Assembly (NCBI GenBank): GCA_951801655.1
Contig: CATONV010000025.1
Location: 1 to 32,221, forward strand
Source: an uncultured Oscillospiraceae bacterium
GTDB lineage: Bacteria; Bacillota; Clostridia; Oscillospirales; Oscillospiraceae
Reading direction: 5' to 3'
DNA: 32,221 bases
Shown: positions 14,300 through 23,506 of the stretch, one piece after another
How positions within the stretch are numbered: position 1 is the first letter of the stretch
Layout of the letters: each line of letters opens with the position of its first letter
Made by a program: the position numbers and the translations under genes
Notes under the pieces: generated by a model
The model's input: the letters and a program-made list of their open reading frames with translations, nothing else
Databases searched by the model: none
What the model was told of the DNA's origin: nothing

Positions 14300-15418
14300 T
14301 TATCTCATAATCTCCCGCAGCGTCTCATAAATCTTCTCCCCCGCATTGGGGACGGCCATCGCCTTCAGCGAGGCCACCATTTTCTCCCGGCGGTCCCGGG
14401 ACTGAAGCAGAAGGGCAGCCTTGTCGTAAAGAGTATTTTCCACGCAGTCGGTCTCCCGCAGCAGGAGGGCCGCCCCCTGGTCGGCCAGCACCCGGGCGTT
14501 TTTCTCTTGGTGATTGGCAGTAACATTGGGGGAGGGCACCAGCACGGCGGGCCTGGCAACGGCGGCAAGCTCTGAGATGGTGGATGCCCCCGCCCGGCAC
14601 AGCACCAGGTCAGCGGCGGCCATCACCAAGGGCATGTCGTAAATATACTCCCGCACCTCGATGCCGTTATCTCCCAGCTTCAGCCCCCGGCGCAGCAGCT
14701 CCTCCTGCATCCAGGGATAGTCCCGCCCTGCGCCGTGGATGTGCCGCCAGGGCGCGCCCTCGTAGCACTCCTTGGCAATGAAGTCTACCATCTTTTGGTT
14801 CATTACCTCGGCCCCCAGGGACCCCCAGTAGGACAGCAGCAGGGGCCTCTCATCGGAAAAGCCCAGCTTTTCCCGGGCCTCCGCCCTGGAGTACTTGAAG
14901 AAGTCCCCCCGGACAGGTGTGCCGGTAACCACCACCTTGCCCGGGTCGTCGTAGTTCTCCCTGCTCTCCTCAAAGCCCACTATCACCCGGTCCACCACCT
15001 TGGACAAGGCCTTGGTCGTCAGGCCAGGCACGGCGTTGGACTCGTGGACAGCGGTTGGGATTCCCCGGTGCGCGGCCTCGTTGACCACAGGGAAGGAGGC
15101 ATAGCCCCCCGTGCCCACCACCAGGTCGGGCTGAAACTCGTCCAGAATAGCCCGGGCCTGCTTTTTGGATTTCTGCATATTGATCAGGGTGCCCAGGTTG
15201 TGGGCAATATCCGCCGGGGCAAAGGAGCGGTGGAAGTTGGTGATGGTCACCGTCTGGATGCGGTAGCCTTCCTTGGGCACCAGCTTGTTCTCCATGCCGC
15301 CGTCCGCTCCCACAAAGAGAACCCGGCAGTCCGGGTGCCTCTGTTGGAAAATATGGGCCAGGGCTACCGCCGGGTTCACGTGTCCGGCGGTACCGCCGCA
15401 GGTAAACAAAACATTCAT
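14300..15418 (-). CDS. murG: UDP-GlcNAc:lipid I N-acetylglucosaminyltransferase
   Basis: 372-aa membrane-associated GT-B glycosyltransferase that turns lipid I into lipid II at the inner face of the membrane. It shows the N-terminal glycine loop FTCGGTAGHVNPAVAL, the GTGGYASFP loop, AVHESNAVPGLTTK, LLSYWGSLGAEVMNQ, and the UDP-GlcNAc site CRAGASTISELAAVARPAVLVP. The expected GGSQGA form is changed to YWGSLGAEVMN. Two start codons in a row (GTG at 15419-15421, ATG at 15416-15418) follow a GAGGG site; spacing favours the ATG. Upstream is ftsW, downstream murA. Confidence 0.95.
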   Translation of the reverse strand: MNVLFTCGGTAGHVNPAVALAHIFQQRHPDCRVLFVGADGGMENKLVPKEGYRIQTVTITNFHRSFAPADIAHNLGTLINMQKSKKQARAILDEFQPDLVVGTGGYASFPVVNEAAHRGIPTAVHESNAVPGLTTKALSKVVDRVIVGFEESRENYDDPGKVVVTGTPVRGDFFKYSRAEAREKLGFSDERPLLLSYWGSLGAEVMNQKMVDFIAKECYEGAPWRHIHGAGRDYPWMQEELLRRGLKLGDNGIEVREYIYDMPLVMAAADLVLCRAGASTISELAAVARPAVLVPSPNVTANHQEKNARVLADQGAALLLRETDCVENTLYDKAALLLQSRDRREKMVASLKAMAVPNAGEKIYETLREIMR

Positions 15419-15498
15419 CACTGTACCCTCTTACATCAAAAATTGATTATCTCTTGTTATGTTCCTTTTCTGTGTAGGCGCACAAAGCGTGGCAGGAT

Positions 15499-16728
15499 TC
15501 AATCCTTTCTTGGGGCCGGGATCTGCCGGGAAATACTCAGGATAATGCCCATCTCCGCCAGATGTATCATCAGGGCGGTGCCGCCGTAGCTGAAGAAGGG
15601 CAGGGAGATTCCGGTATTGGGGATCAGGCCGGTAATAACGCCGATGTTCAAAAACACCTGGGCGGCCAGCAGGGTGATAATCCCCACAGTGGTCAGCATT
15701 CCAAATTTATCTCTGGCGTGAAGGGCAATCCAGTAGCCCCGAAGGATCAGCATAGAAAACAGGAACAGGATCAAAAGCGCCCCTACCAGCCCCAGCTCCT
15801 CCACCACAATGGAAAAAATCATGTCGTTTTCCGGTTCGGGGACAAAGCCGTATTTCTGGTTGCTGTTGCCCAGCCCCCGTCCCAGCAGGCCGCCGGAGGC
15901 GATGGAGTAAATACCCTGCCAAAACTGGTAGCCGCCGTCCTGGGGGTCCACCAGCTCAGGGTGAAGCCAGATGTAGAATTTTCGCTGCACATAGCTGGTT
16001 GTCACATACATGATGCCCACCAGGGCCGCCCCTAAACCGCCGATGCCGATGAACCACCACAGACTGATTCCGGACACCAGCAGCACGGCGGCGGCGCCCG
16101 CCGCCACCAAAAGTGCGCCTGACACATGGGGCTCAAAAACCACCAGACCCAGTACCACCGCCATCACGACGCCATAGGGAACCAGCTCCAAAAAGCCGAT
16201 TTTTTCCAGAAAATTCAGCATTCGGCCCGTGCCGGTGCGCTTGGTAAACCTCTTTTTATGCTCTGTATCCCGCTTGCACAGCCGTGCGGCAAAGAAGAGT
16301 ACCACCGCCACCTTGGCAATCTCCGAGGGCTGGTAGGTCGGCCCGGCTACCAAAAAAATTTTCAGCCAGCGCCGCACGTCGTTGATGGGGGCGTTCAGAC
16401 CGGGGATGTAGCAGAGAATCAGCAGGACAATGGAACCGCCCAGGATCAGGGGGGCCATCCAGCGGAAATGCTGGTAGTTGATGCGGGACACCACATACAT
16501 GGCCGCCACCCCCGCCGCAGCGAAGAGGGCCTGGCGGGTGATGTAGAAGTAGGGATTGTTGCTCACTGGCGGCTTGGAGTCCCGGTAGGCGGTGTAGTAG
16601 GAGGCCGAAAAGAGCATCACCAACCCAATGCCCAGCAGCAGCAGCACCAGCATCAGAAAAGGCAGATCCAGCGGACCCCTGGCCAGCTGCTCCTCCATGG
16701 TCAAATCTCGTTTTGCTTTGCGGGCCAA
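15499..16728 (-). CDS. ftsW: SEDS peptidoglycan polymerase FtsW/SpoVE
   Basis: 409-aa polytopic membrane protein of the SEDS family, which polymerises glycan strands from lipid II together with a class B PBP. About ten membrane segments are visible. Signatures are LNAPINDVRRWLKI, YQPSEIAKVAVVLFFA with the conserved glutamate, VEEELG-like VVEELGLVG, and the C-terminal NTGISLPFFSYGGTALM. A basic cytoplasmic loop of about 30 residues sits near residue 155. The start is TTG at 16726-16728 with GGAGG 8 bases upstream. The likely partner is the SpoVD-type PBP of the same cluster. In spore formers this position holds spoVE or ftsW, and sequence alone does not say whether it serves division, cortex synthesis or both. 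Confidence 0.95.
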   Translation of the reverse strand: MARKAKRDLTMEEQLARGPLDLPFLMLVLLLLGIGLVMLFSASYYTAYRDSKPPVSNNPYFYITRQALFAAAGVAAMYVVSRINYQHFRWMAPLILGGSIVLLILCYIPGLNAPINDVRRWLKIFLVAGPTYQPSEIAKVAVVLFFAARLCKRDTEHKKRFTKRTGTGRMLNFLEKIGFLELVPYGVVMAVVLGLVVFEPHVSGALLVAAGAAAVLLVSGISLWWFIGIGGLGAALVGIMYVTTSYVQRKFYIWLHPELVDPQDGGYQFWQGIYSIASGGLLGRGLGNSNQKYGFVPEPENDMIFSIVVEELGLVGALLILFLFSMLILRGYWIALHARDKFGMLTTVGIITLLAAQVFLNIGVITGLIPNTGISLPFFSYGGTALMIHLAEMGIILSISRQIPAPRKD

Positions 16729-16759
16729 GAGGATGCCTCCCTTCAGGTTTGCTTCATAA

Positions 16760-16780
16760 GGCCCCTTTCAAAAGGGGGCT
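16760..16780. repeat. Single end-hairpin of the multi-hairpin repeat, between mraY and ftsW
   Basis: CCCCTTT/AAAGGGG around a CA loop, the same as the right-hand end of copy C at 31483-31498, with the flank GGGGCCTTATGAA shared on the other strand. It lies in the 57-bp gap inside the dcw operon. On the mRNA strand it is not followed by a T-run, so it need not stop transcription. Confidence 0.65.
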
Positions 16781-16785
16781 TTTCT

Positions 16786-17772
16786 TCACATGGGATACCG
16801 ATACATGACCCCCAAAAAGCCCAAACAGCACAGCACCAGGGTGATGCCGGAGAAAACACAAAACAGCTTGGTCTCGCTCCAGCCGCCCATCTCCAGATGG
16901 TGATGGAGGGGGGCCATACGGAAAAACCGCTTGCCATGCGTCTTTTTAAAATAGACCACCTGGATAATATCGGACAGCACCTCCGCCACATAAATCAGCC
17001 CGATGACCGGGATGATCAGGGGAATATCCAGGGCAAAGGCCAGACCGCACACCATCCCCCCCAGGAATAGGGAGCCCGTATCCCCCATAAACACCTTGGC
17101 GGGGTGGAAGTTGTACAGCAGGAAGGCGGCCAGTCCGCCCGCCAGTGCGGCGGACAGGACGGCCAGATCGTTCCGCCCGAACCAGGCGGCCACCGCCATG
17201 TAGAACAGCGCCACAGGGATGGTCACCCCTGTGGCCAGGCCGTCAATGCCGTCGGTCAGGTTGACCGCGTTCACTGTCGCCACCATAACAAAGGCAGCAA
17301 AGACCATGTACGCCACCCAGGGCAGGGGGAGAGTCACATTCAAAAAGGGAACAAACAGATTGGGGGTGAGGTAGCCCTCCTCCCGCATGAGAACTGTAAA
17401 GGCGATGGCCGCCGCCAGCTGAAGCAAAAACTTCTGCGCGGCGGTAAGGCCCTCGTTGGCGTGGTGGCGCAGCTTTTGAAAGTCATCGATCATGCCGATA
17501 ACACCGAAGACCAGAGCAAAGAGGAACACATACAGATACTTAAAGTTTCCTGCCCGCAGCTCCTCCCATCCAGCCACCACGCAGGCCGCGCCGATGGCCA
17601 CGATGAACATAATCCCGCCCATGGTGGGCGTGCCCTGCTTGGACATATGCCAGGTGGGGCCGTCCGACCGGATGGACTGCCCCGCCTTCAGCCGGCGAAG
17701 CAGCGGAATCAGAAGCTGGCCCACAATGGCGGCCACGCCAAAAGCCACAATAAAGCTGAGAATGAAAATCAT
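16786..17772 (-). CDS. mraY: Phospho-MurNAc-pentapeptide translocase
   Basis: 328-aa membrane enzyme with about ten transmembrane segments that transfers phospho-MurNAc-pentapeptide to undecaprenyl phosphate, giving lipid I. Catalytic motifs are present in order: the GTPTMGG loop near residue 48, GMIDDFQKL with the aspartate pair, NAVNLTDGIDGLA, NFHPAKVFMGDTGSLFLGG, and the C-terminal histidine motif APLHHHLE. I use the ATG at 17770-17772 with GGGAGG upstream; a 17-residue longer reading that overlaps murE has no family similarity. murE ends 47 bp upstream. murF, commonly found between murE and mraY, is missing. Confidence 0.97.
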   Translation of the reverse strand: MIFILSFIVAFGVAAIVGQLLIPLLRRLKAGQSIRSDGPTWHMSKQGTPTMGGIMFIVAIGAACVVAGWEELRAGNFKYLYVFLFALVFGVIGMIDDFQKLRHHANEGLTAAQKFLLQLAAAIAFTVLMREEGYLTPNLFVPFLNVTLPLPWVAYMVFAAFVMVATVNAVNLTDGIDGLATGVTIPVALFYMAVAAWFGRNDLAVLSAALAGGLAAFLLYNFHPAKVFMGDTGSLFLGGMVCGLAFALDIPLIIPVIGLIYVAEVLSDIIQVVYFKKTHGKRFFRMAPLHHHLEMGGWSETKLFCVFSGITLVLCCLGFLGVMYRYPM

Positions 17773-17819
17773 GTTGAAAACCTCCCGGTTTTTTCTCTTT
17801 TGAAGCGCGGGACAAAGTA

Positions 17820-19307
17820 TCATACCACATCCGCAGAAACTTTTCCACCCATTTTTTGTCGGGAGGCATCGGCAGTACGGAAATATTCCGCCACCACCTC
17901 CCTCTCGTCCAGATGGTGCCGAACGCCGCCAATCTCCTGGTAGGTCTCATGGCCTTTGCCCGCCAGAACGATCACATCTCCCGGCCTCCCCTGGTCCAAA
18001 GTCCAGGCAATGGCCGCCCGGCGGTCGCTTTCCACGTGGAGGTCAGCCCCCTCCATGCCGGCCAGAATATCATCGATAATGGCCCGGGGATCCTCGGTGC
18101 GGGGGTTGTCAGAGGTGACTACCGCCAGATCGGCCAGTTCCTCCGCAATGGCTCCCATAATGGGCCGCTTGGTTCTGTCTCGGTCTCCGCCGCAGCCAAA
18201 GACACAGATCAGCCGCCCGGCGGTAAAGTCCCGGGCCGTGGTGAGGATGTTCTCCAGAGCGTTTGGGGTGTGGGCATAATCAATGATAACGGTGTAGGCC
18301 CTCGGGACGGGCACCACCTCCACCCTGCCCTTCACCCCGTGCAGGTTGGGCATAACCCAAGCCATAGACTCCAGGCCCATCCCCAGACACAGCCCGGCCG
18401 ACAGGGCGGCCAAGGCGTTGTAGATGGAGAAGCCCCCGGGGATGGGCAGGTGGATATGGGCCAGATTTCCCAGCGTGAGGGCCTCAAACTCCACATGCCC
18501 GGGGAACAGACGGATATTTTTGGCGGACAGATCGGCCCTGGCGTTGTTCTCTGAGTAGGTGAAGACCGGACAGCTCACCCTCTCCTCATACCATCGCCCC
18601 GCCCCGTCGTCCAGGTTGAGGACCGCCCGTTTGCACTGCTCAAAAAGAAGCCCCTTGGCGTCCCGGTACTCCTCCATGGTGTGGTGGTAGTCCAGGTGGT
18701 CCTGGGTCAGATTGGTAAAAACCCCCACATCAAAGACAAGGCCCGCGGTGCGGTGCTGAACCAGGGCGTGGGAGGAGACCTCCAGTACCACATGGGTACA
18801 GCCCTCGTCTGCCATTTGCCGCAGAAGGGACTGCAGCTCATAACTCTCCGGGGTGGTGCGGTGGGCGGGCAGCTCCCGGTCTCCGATCATGTTCCGATTG
18901 GTGCCGATCAGGCCCACTCTGGCCCCGCCCACCCGTTCCAGCAGCTCCTTGAGCAGGCTGGTAGTGGTGGTCTTTCCGTTAGTGCCGGTAACCGCCGCCA
19001 GCGCCATTCCATCTCCCGGACGGCAAAACCAGTTCGCCGACACCAGGGCCAGGGCCAGACGGCTGTCCTGTGTGGTCAGCCAAGGCCCCGAAAAATCTGG
19101 GACCCGCTGGCACAAAACGGCGGCAGCCCCCTTGTCCAGGGCAGCCTGGAGGTAGAGATGGCCGTCCGTCTTGTCTCCAGGCAGGGCCACGAAGAGGGCG
19201 CCGGGCCGGAGGGTCCGGGTGTCGTAGGATATGGAATAAATTTCCATATTCGGGCTGGGATTTTCCCCCGTGAGGGGGACGCCGGCCAAAAGGTCGCGTA
19301 ATTTCAT
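17820..19307 (-). CDS. murE: UDP-MurNAc-tripeptide synthetase, meso-DAP adding
   Basis: 495-aa cytoplasmic Mur ligase that adds the third amino acid to UDP-MurNAc-L-Ala-D-Glu using ATP. The ATP loop VTGTNGKTTT is at residues 106-115. HRTTPES and LEVSSHAL are present, and the DNPR motif in VTSDNPRTEDP specifies meso-diaminopimelate rather than lysine. This agrees with dapF and lysA nearby. The start at 19305-19307 follows GAGGGG. The order spoVD-murE-mraY is typical of Firmicutes. Confidence 0.97.
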   Translation of the reverse strand: MKLRDLLAGVPLTGENPSPNMEIYSISYDTRTLRPGALFVALPGDKTDGHLYLQAALDKGAAAVLCQRVPDFSGPWLTTQDSRLALALVSANWFCRPGDGMALAAVTGTNGKTTTTSLLKELLERVGGARVGLIGTNRNMIGDRELPAHRTTPESYELQSLLRQMADEGCTHVVLEVSSHALVQHRTAGLVFDVGVFTNLTQDHLDYHHTMEEYRDAKGLLFEQCKRAVLNLDDGAGRWYEERVSCPVFTYSENNARADLSAKNIRLFPGHVEFEALTLGNLAHIHLPIPGGFSIYNALAALSAGLCLGMGLESMAWVMPNLHGVKGRVEVVPVPRAYTVIIDYAHTPNALENILTTARDFTAGRLICVFGCGGDRDRTKRPIMGAIAEELADLAVVTSDNPRTEDPRAIIDDILAGMEGADLHVESDRRAAIAWTLDQGRPGDVIVLAGKGHETYQEIGGVRHHLDEREVVAEYFRTADASRQKMGGKVSADVV

Positions 19308-19382
19308 GGTGTCACCCCTCACGGGTGGAGTTTTATTCTCTATAAGCGTCGACTCTTTCCTATCCCAGAAGAAGCCTTGTGA

Positions 19383-21854
19383 TTACCCCGCCCGACCGTC
19401 CTCCACCACGTTGAAGAACCGGACATCCACCACAGTGCCAATAGCGGCCACATCGCCGCCTGCCACACTCTGGCGCTCGGCAGTGGTGGAGTTGCTGTAG
19501 TAGGTGGACACACCGGAGGCCCGCATGAAGAACCCCGCCTTCTCCAAGGCATTTTTGGCCTTATCATAGGTCATTCCGGTAACGTCGGGGACTTCTGCGC
19601 CGGATTCCGGGGCGGCGTCGCCCAGGTACAGGATCACAGTAGAGCCGCCGGGGATGCTGGTCCCCGCCGCGGGGACCTGGCGGGAGACGGTGTCTCCCTC
19701 ACCGATGGTACGGAATTTCAGATTTTTCTTCTCCAGGTCTTTCTTGGCGTCGTCCGGGGACTTTCCGGTCACTTTGGGCATAGACACGTCCACGGCGGCG
19801 GACTCCTCGGCGCTGTACACCTTCTCGATGCCCATGTAGTCCAGAATCTCCCCTATGAGGGGCCCGGCCTTCTTTGCGGCCATGTTGCCGCCGCTGATGT
19901 AGACGCCGTGGGCGGTTTCGTTGGCCCCGGGCGCCTTGGGCAGAGGGCGGTCGTAGGCGATCAGAACAATCACCTGCGGGTCGTCGGCGGGGGCGTAGCC
20001 CATGAAGGAGACGATGGTGTGGTCCTCCTCCCGCTTGACCTCAGAGGAGCCCGTCTTACCGCCGATGCGGTAGCCCGCCACATAGGCGTTGCCGCCGGTG
20101 CCGTTGGACACCACCTGCTCCAAAATGTCCGCGGCCCGCTGGCTGGTCTGCTGGCTTACCACCTGGCGGATTATCTCCGGCTCGGTATTCTGGACGACGG
20201 TGCCGTCCTGGGTACTCACCGACTGGACCACGTAGGGCTTTACCAGGTAGCCTCCGTTGATCACGGCGGAGAAGCCGCAGATCATCTGGAGAGGGGTAAC
20301 CTCAAATCGCTGGCCGAAGGAGGCGGTGGCCAGTTCCACCTCGCCCATTTTATCTTTGTTCCAGATAGCGTCGACCAGACTGGCCTCGCCGGGCAGGTCG
20401 ATGCCGGTGTTCTCCATCAGACCGAAGGCCTCAAAATACTCGTAAAATTTATCCTTCCCCAGCCGCCTGCCGATCTCAATAAAGGCCGGGTTGCAGGAGT
20501 TGCCCACCGCTTTGGCCAGGGTTTGGTGGCCGTGACCCTGCCGTCTGGAGCACTTGATCTCCCAGTCGGCTATAATGACCTTGCCGGAGCAGTTGAAGGT
20601 GTCGCTCTCGCTCACCACCCCCTCCTCCAGGGCGGCGGCCAGCACCAGGGCCTTGAAGGTGGAACCCGGTTCATAGCGGGAGTCGACGGCCTTGCTGCGC
20701 CACTGGGCGTTCACTGCGTCGGAATACGCCTGGGCCTCCGCCTTGGCCATCAGCTCGCTGTCGGTGAGGTTTTCTGTGTTGTTCTCCTTCAGCCGCTGGA
20801 ACATCTCCTCCTTGTCCTTCTCCATCTGAGTCAGGAGAAGCTCGTTGGTAATCTGGGAGTAGCTGTTGGGGTCGAAGTCCGGTGAGCTGGCAATGCCCAG
20901 GATAGCTCCGGTTTTAGGATCCATGGCAATGCCGAAGGCTCCGTCCTGCACGTCGAACTCCCGAATGCCCTCATCCAGGGTTTTTTCCAGGTAGGACTGA
21001 ATGGTGGCGTCGATGGTAAGGGTCAGATCGTAGCCGTCCACGGCGTCAATGTACTCGGCGTAGGTGTTGTAGGTCTCGGTTCCGCCGGCAGTTCGGGTGG
21101 TGACCACCCGGCCCGGGGTCCCCTCCAGCACATCGTTATACACCGCTTCAATACCGTAGGCCCCGCCATTGGCGTTGACAAAGCCCAGGGCCTGGGCAGC
21201 CAGGCCAGAGTAGGGATAGTACCGTCTGGTATCTGGAATCAGGTAGAGGTAGGATGAGGTCTTGTTGTCCGCAATGTAGGTCCGCAGGGCCTCGGCGTCC
21301 TCCTCCTCGATGTTGGTCTTTACCTCCCAATATGCGTTTTTTGTGTTGTGGACCTGCTTCTCCACCTTCTCCCGGTCCAGCTCAGGGAACAAGGCTGTCA
21401 GCTCGGCCACCATCTGGTCCTGGCGCAGGGCCATGTTGGCCTGGCGGACCTCTTCGGACAGATCCTTGCCCTCGGCGTCCTTTTTGTCCACGCTGTTCAC
21501 CAGATCCCGGGGGGAGAGAATCAGCTTATACACCGTGGCGGACATGGCCATCACGTTGCCGTTGCGGTCATAGATGTTTCCCCGCTGGGCGGAGACGGCG
21601 TAGTCCAGGGTCTGCTGCTTGGCGGCCCGCTTCTGATACTCGTCGTGGTGAAGGATGGAGATATCATACAGCTTCCACCCCAGGGGAATAAACATCAAAA
21701 CCCCGCACACCGCCATCAGTCCCAGAGTTCTTCTCAGGATAGACCGCTTGGAGTGGCTGCCCCGGGTGGCGTTCATGGGGGCGCCGGTCCAGCTGATGCC
21801 CCTCTCGTACCTGCTTCGGTTGGCGGCTCTGTTCCTGTTTGTGGGTCTTCTCAT
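19383..21854 (-). CDS. spoVD: Class B penicillin-binding protein, SpoVD/PBP2b type, with PASTA domains
   Basis: 823-aa transpeptidase that cross-links peptidoglycan, working with the SEDS protein encoded downstream. Basic cytoplasmic tail, one membrane anchor at about residues 43-60, a pedestal domain starting at RGNIYDRNGNV, then the transpeptidase domain. Its motifs are STFK with Ser398, SCN at 453-455 and KTG at 600-602. Two C-terminal PASTA domains lie at about residues 690-823. A charged helical insertion of about 45 residues (about 337-383) precedes the active-site helix. PASTA domains are typical of SpoVD as well as PBP2x-like proteins; a role in spore cortex, division or both is possible. 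The ATG at 21852-21854 has GGGGG upstream; GTG 6 bases earlier is an alternative. A terminator-like hairpin precedes the gene. Confidence 0.94.
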   Translation of the reverse strand: MRRPTNRNRAANRSRYERGISWTGAPMNATRGSHSKRSILRRTLGLMAVCGVLMFIPLGWKLYDISILHHDEYQKRAAKQQTLDYAVSAQRGNIYDRNGNVMAMSATVYKLILSPRDLVNSVDKKDAEGKDLSEEVRQANMALRQDQMVAELTALFPELDREKVEKQVHNTKNAYWEVKTNIEEEDAEALRTYIADNKTSSYLYLIPDTRRYYPYSGLAAQALGFVNANGGAYGIEAVYNDVLEGTPGRVVTTRTAGGTETYNTYAEYIDAVDGYDLTLTIDATIQSYLEKTLDEGIREFDVQDGAFGIAMDPKTGAILGIASSPDFDPNSYSQITNELLLTQMEKDKEEMFQRLKENNTENLTDSELMAKAEAQAYSDAVNAQWRSKAVDSRYEPGSTFKALVLAAALEEGVVSESDTFNCSGKVIIADWEIKCSRRQGHGHQTLAKAVGNSCNPAFIEIGRRLGKDKFYEYFEAFGLMENTGIDLPGEASLVDAIWNKDKMGEVELATASFGQRFEVTPLQMICGFSAVINGGYLVKPYVVQSVSTQDGTVVQNTEPEIIRQVVSQQTSQRAADILEQVVSNGTGGNAYVAGYRIGGKTGSSEVKREEDHTIVSFMGYAPADDPQVIVLIAYDRPLPKAPGANETAHGVYISGGNMAAKKAGPLIGEILDYMGIEKVYSAEESAAVDVSMPKVTGKSPDDAKKDLEKKNLKFRTIGEGDTVSRQVPAAGTSIPGGSTVILYLGDAAPESGAEVPDVTGMTYDKAKNALEKAGFFMRASGVSTYYSNSTTAERQSVAGGDVAAIGTVVDVRFFNVVEDGRAG

Positions 21855-21878
21855 GGACACGTGATCCCCCTTTGTCGG

Positions 21879-21910
21879 AAAAAGGCGCAAGAAAGCCTCT
21901 TTCTTGCGCC
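21879..21910 (-). terminator. Terminator-like hairpin inside the dcw operon, between ftsL and spoVD
   Basis: GGCGCAAGAAAG (21884-21895) and CTTTCTTGCGCC (21899-21910) form a perfect 12-bp stem with a 3-nt loop. On the operon strand it is followed directly by TTTTT (21883-21879). It lies 25 bp before the spoVD start, downstream of ftsL. It could attenuate transcription into the nine genes that follow. Confidence 0.8.
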
Positions 21911-21980
21911 CAAATGTCTCTATTTACCGGCGGGCCCGTGCGCTTTGCCCCTGCCGGACCGTTGCTACATTATGCGCACG

Positions 21981-22544
21981 TCAGCGGAAATATTCCAAAA
22001 TGCTTCCGAAGATATCCCCCACCCCTTGGATCAGACTGCGCAGCGGGGAGGGACCCGTCTCCTGATAGACGGTGACGGTATCCGGTTCGGACAGGTCGAT
22101 ATACACCACCTGACTGTTGGTGGGCCGAACCATGGTGTCCCCTACCGCCTCCTGAATAGAGGCCAGATCGAACACCTTCTCATACTGGGCGGTGAGGGTG
22201 GCGTTGTCTCTCTTCAGGCTGGACAGCTCCTGCCGCAAAGAGACCATCTCGTCGTTTGCCACCGTCAGCTGGGCGTAGCTGGTAATCATCATAATAGCAA
22301 ACACCGCCACCGCCAGAAAGCCCACCACCGCAAAGGGGGCTACCGCTCCCGCCGGCCGAACCTCCGCACGGGCACGCTCCCGCTTGCGGACCTGTATTCG
22401 CCGCTTGGGAAGGGGGGCCGGGGCCCGCCGGAGCTCCTCCCCGCGCCGGGGCGCCCGGACGGCGGAGCCGTCATAGGCCGGGGCATAGGCCACGCTGCCG
22501 TAGGTGCTGTATGCAGTTGTATTACGGCGGCGATACTTGGCCAT
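21981..22544 (-). CDS. ftsL: FtsL-like divisome protein
   Basis: 187-aa bitopic protein at the usual ftsL position between rsmH and the PBP gene. It has a long Arg/Ala/Pro-rich cytoplasmic tail (residues 1-65), one membrane segment at about 66-90 (VAPFAVVGFLAVAVFAIMMI), and a heptad-like coiled coil at about 92-125 (LTVANDEMVSLRQELSSLKR). A C-terminal region of about 60 residues is not conserved in FtsL. FtsL binds DivIC/FtsB and FtsQ and helps activate the FtsW-PBP synthase. Sequence similarity in this family is weak, so the call rests on topology and position. AAGGAG lies upstream of the ATG at 22544. The tail is longer than in Bacillus FtsL. Confidence 0.8.
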   Translation of the reverse strand: MAKYRRRNTTAYSTYGSVAYAPAYDGSAVRAPRRGEELRRAPAPLPKRRIQVRKRERARAEVRPAGAVAPFAVVGFLAVAVFAIMMITSYAQLTVANDEMVSLRQELSSLKRDNATLTAQYEKVFDLASIQEAVGDTMVRPTNSQVVYIDLSEPDTVTVYQETGPSPLRSLIQGVGDIFGSILEYFR

Positions 22545-22569
22545 GTCGGTTCTCCTTATCGTTGGTATT

Positions 22570-23505
22570 TCACAGTTTCTCCGCCACCCTCAGCTTGGCG
22601 CTGCGGGCCCGGGGATTTTCCTCAAGCTCTCTCTGGCTGGGCAGGACGGGTTTTTTGTGAACTAATTTAATGTCCGGCGTCTTTCCGCAGACGCACACCG
22701 GGAAATCAGGCGGGCAGGTGCATCCTCTGGCAAAGCCGGCCAGGCCGGTTTTGACGATGCGGTCCTCCAGCGAGTGGAAGGTGATCACGGCCAGCCGCCC
22801 CCCTCTGTTCAGCCTGGGAACCGCCCGCCGGAGCATCCTCTCCACCGAGGAGAGCTCGTCGTTGACGGCAATGCGGATGGCCTGGAAGGTGCGCTTGGCC
22901 GGGTGCTGCTTCTCCCGCAAGGCTTTCCCGGGCATGGCGCTTTTGATCACCTCCACCAGCTCCAGGGTGGTCTCTATGGGCTTGTCCTCTCTGCGGCGGA
23001 CAATCGCCCCGGCAATCTGAAGGGAGTATCGTTCCTCGCCGTACTGTGATATGATTCTTTGCAGCTCCTCCCGTGGCCAGGTGTTGACCACGTCGGCGGC
23101 GGTCAGCCCCTCTCCCCGATCCATCCGCATGTCCAGCGGCGCGTCGGACATATAGGAGAAACCCCGGGTTCCGTCGTCCAGCTGCGGGGAGGACACCCCC
23201 AGATCAAAGAGCATACCGTCCGCCCCGGGCAGAGACAGACTGTCCAAAATCCGGTCCACCTGATCAAAGTTGCTGTGAACCAGCTCAACTTTGTCCATCC
23301 AGGGGGCCAGCCTCTCCCGGGCGGCATCCAGGGCCGCCTGGTCCCGGTCTACGCAGATGAGGCGGCCGGCGCTCAGCCGTCCGGCAATCTCCCGGCTGTG
23401 GCCCGCCCGGCCCAGGGTGCCGTCCAGATAAATTCCGTCCGGGCGGATGTTCAAAAGCTCGATGCACTCGTCCAGCAGGACGGGGCGGTGGGTAAACTCA
23501 CTCAT
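22570..23505 (-). CDS. rsmH: 16S rRNA (cytosine-1402-N4)-methyltransferase
   Basis: 311-aa SAM-dependent enzyme (MraW) that methylates N4 of C1402 in the decoding centre of 16S rRNA. Family features are THRPVLLDECIELLNI at the N-terminus, DGTLGRAGHSREI as SAM loop, DLGVSSPQLDDGTRGFSY, PAKRTFQAIRIAVNDEL, and AVITFHSLEDRIVK near the C-terminus. A Cys-rich stretch CTCPPDFPVCVCG is common in the family. The ATG at 23505 is one base after the mraZ stop codon, so translation is probably coupled. Confidence 0.97.
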   Translation of the reverse strand: MSEFTHRPVLLDECIELLNIRPDGIYLDGTLGRAGHSREIAGRLSAGRLICVDRDQAALDAARERLAPWMDKVELVHSNFDQVDRILDSLSLPGADGMLFDLGVSSPQLDDGTRGFSYMSDAPLDMRMDRGEGLTAADVVNTWPREELQRIISQYGEERYSLQIAGAIVRRREDKPIETTLELVEVIKSAMPGKALREKQHPAKRTFQAIRIAVNDELSSVERMLRRAVPRLNRGGRLAVITFHSLEDRIVKTGLAGFARGCTCPPDFPVCVCGKTPDIKLVHKKPVLPSQRELEENPRARSAKLRVAEKL

Positions 23506-23506
23506 A

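Noticed and set aside
21348-22670. 440-codon plus-strand frame opposite spoVD, ftsL and rsmH
   Set aside because: It spans three real minus-strand genes and their gaps, with His/Gly/Gln-rich nonsense composition.
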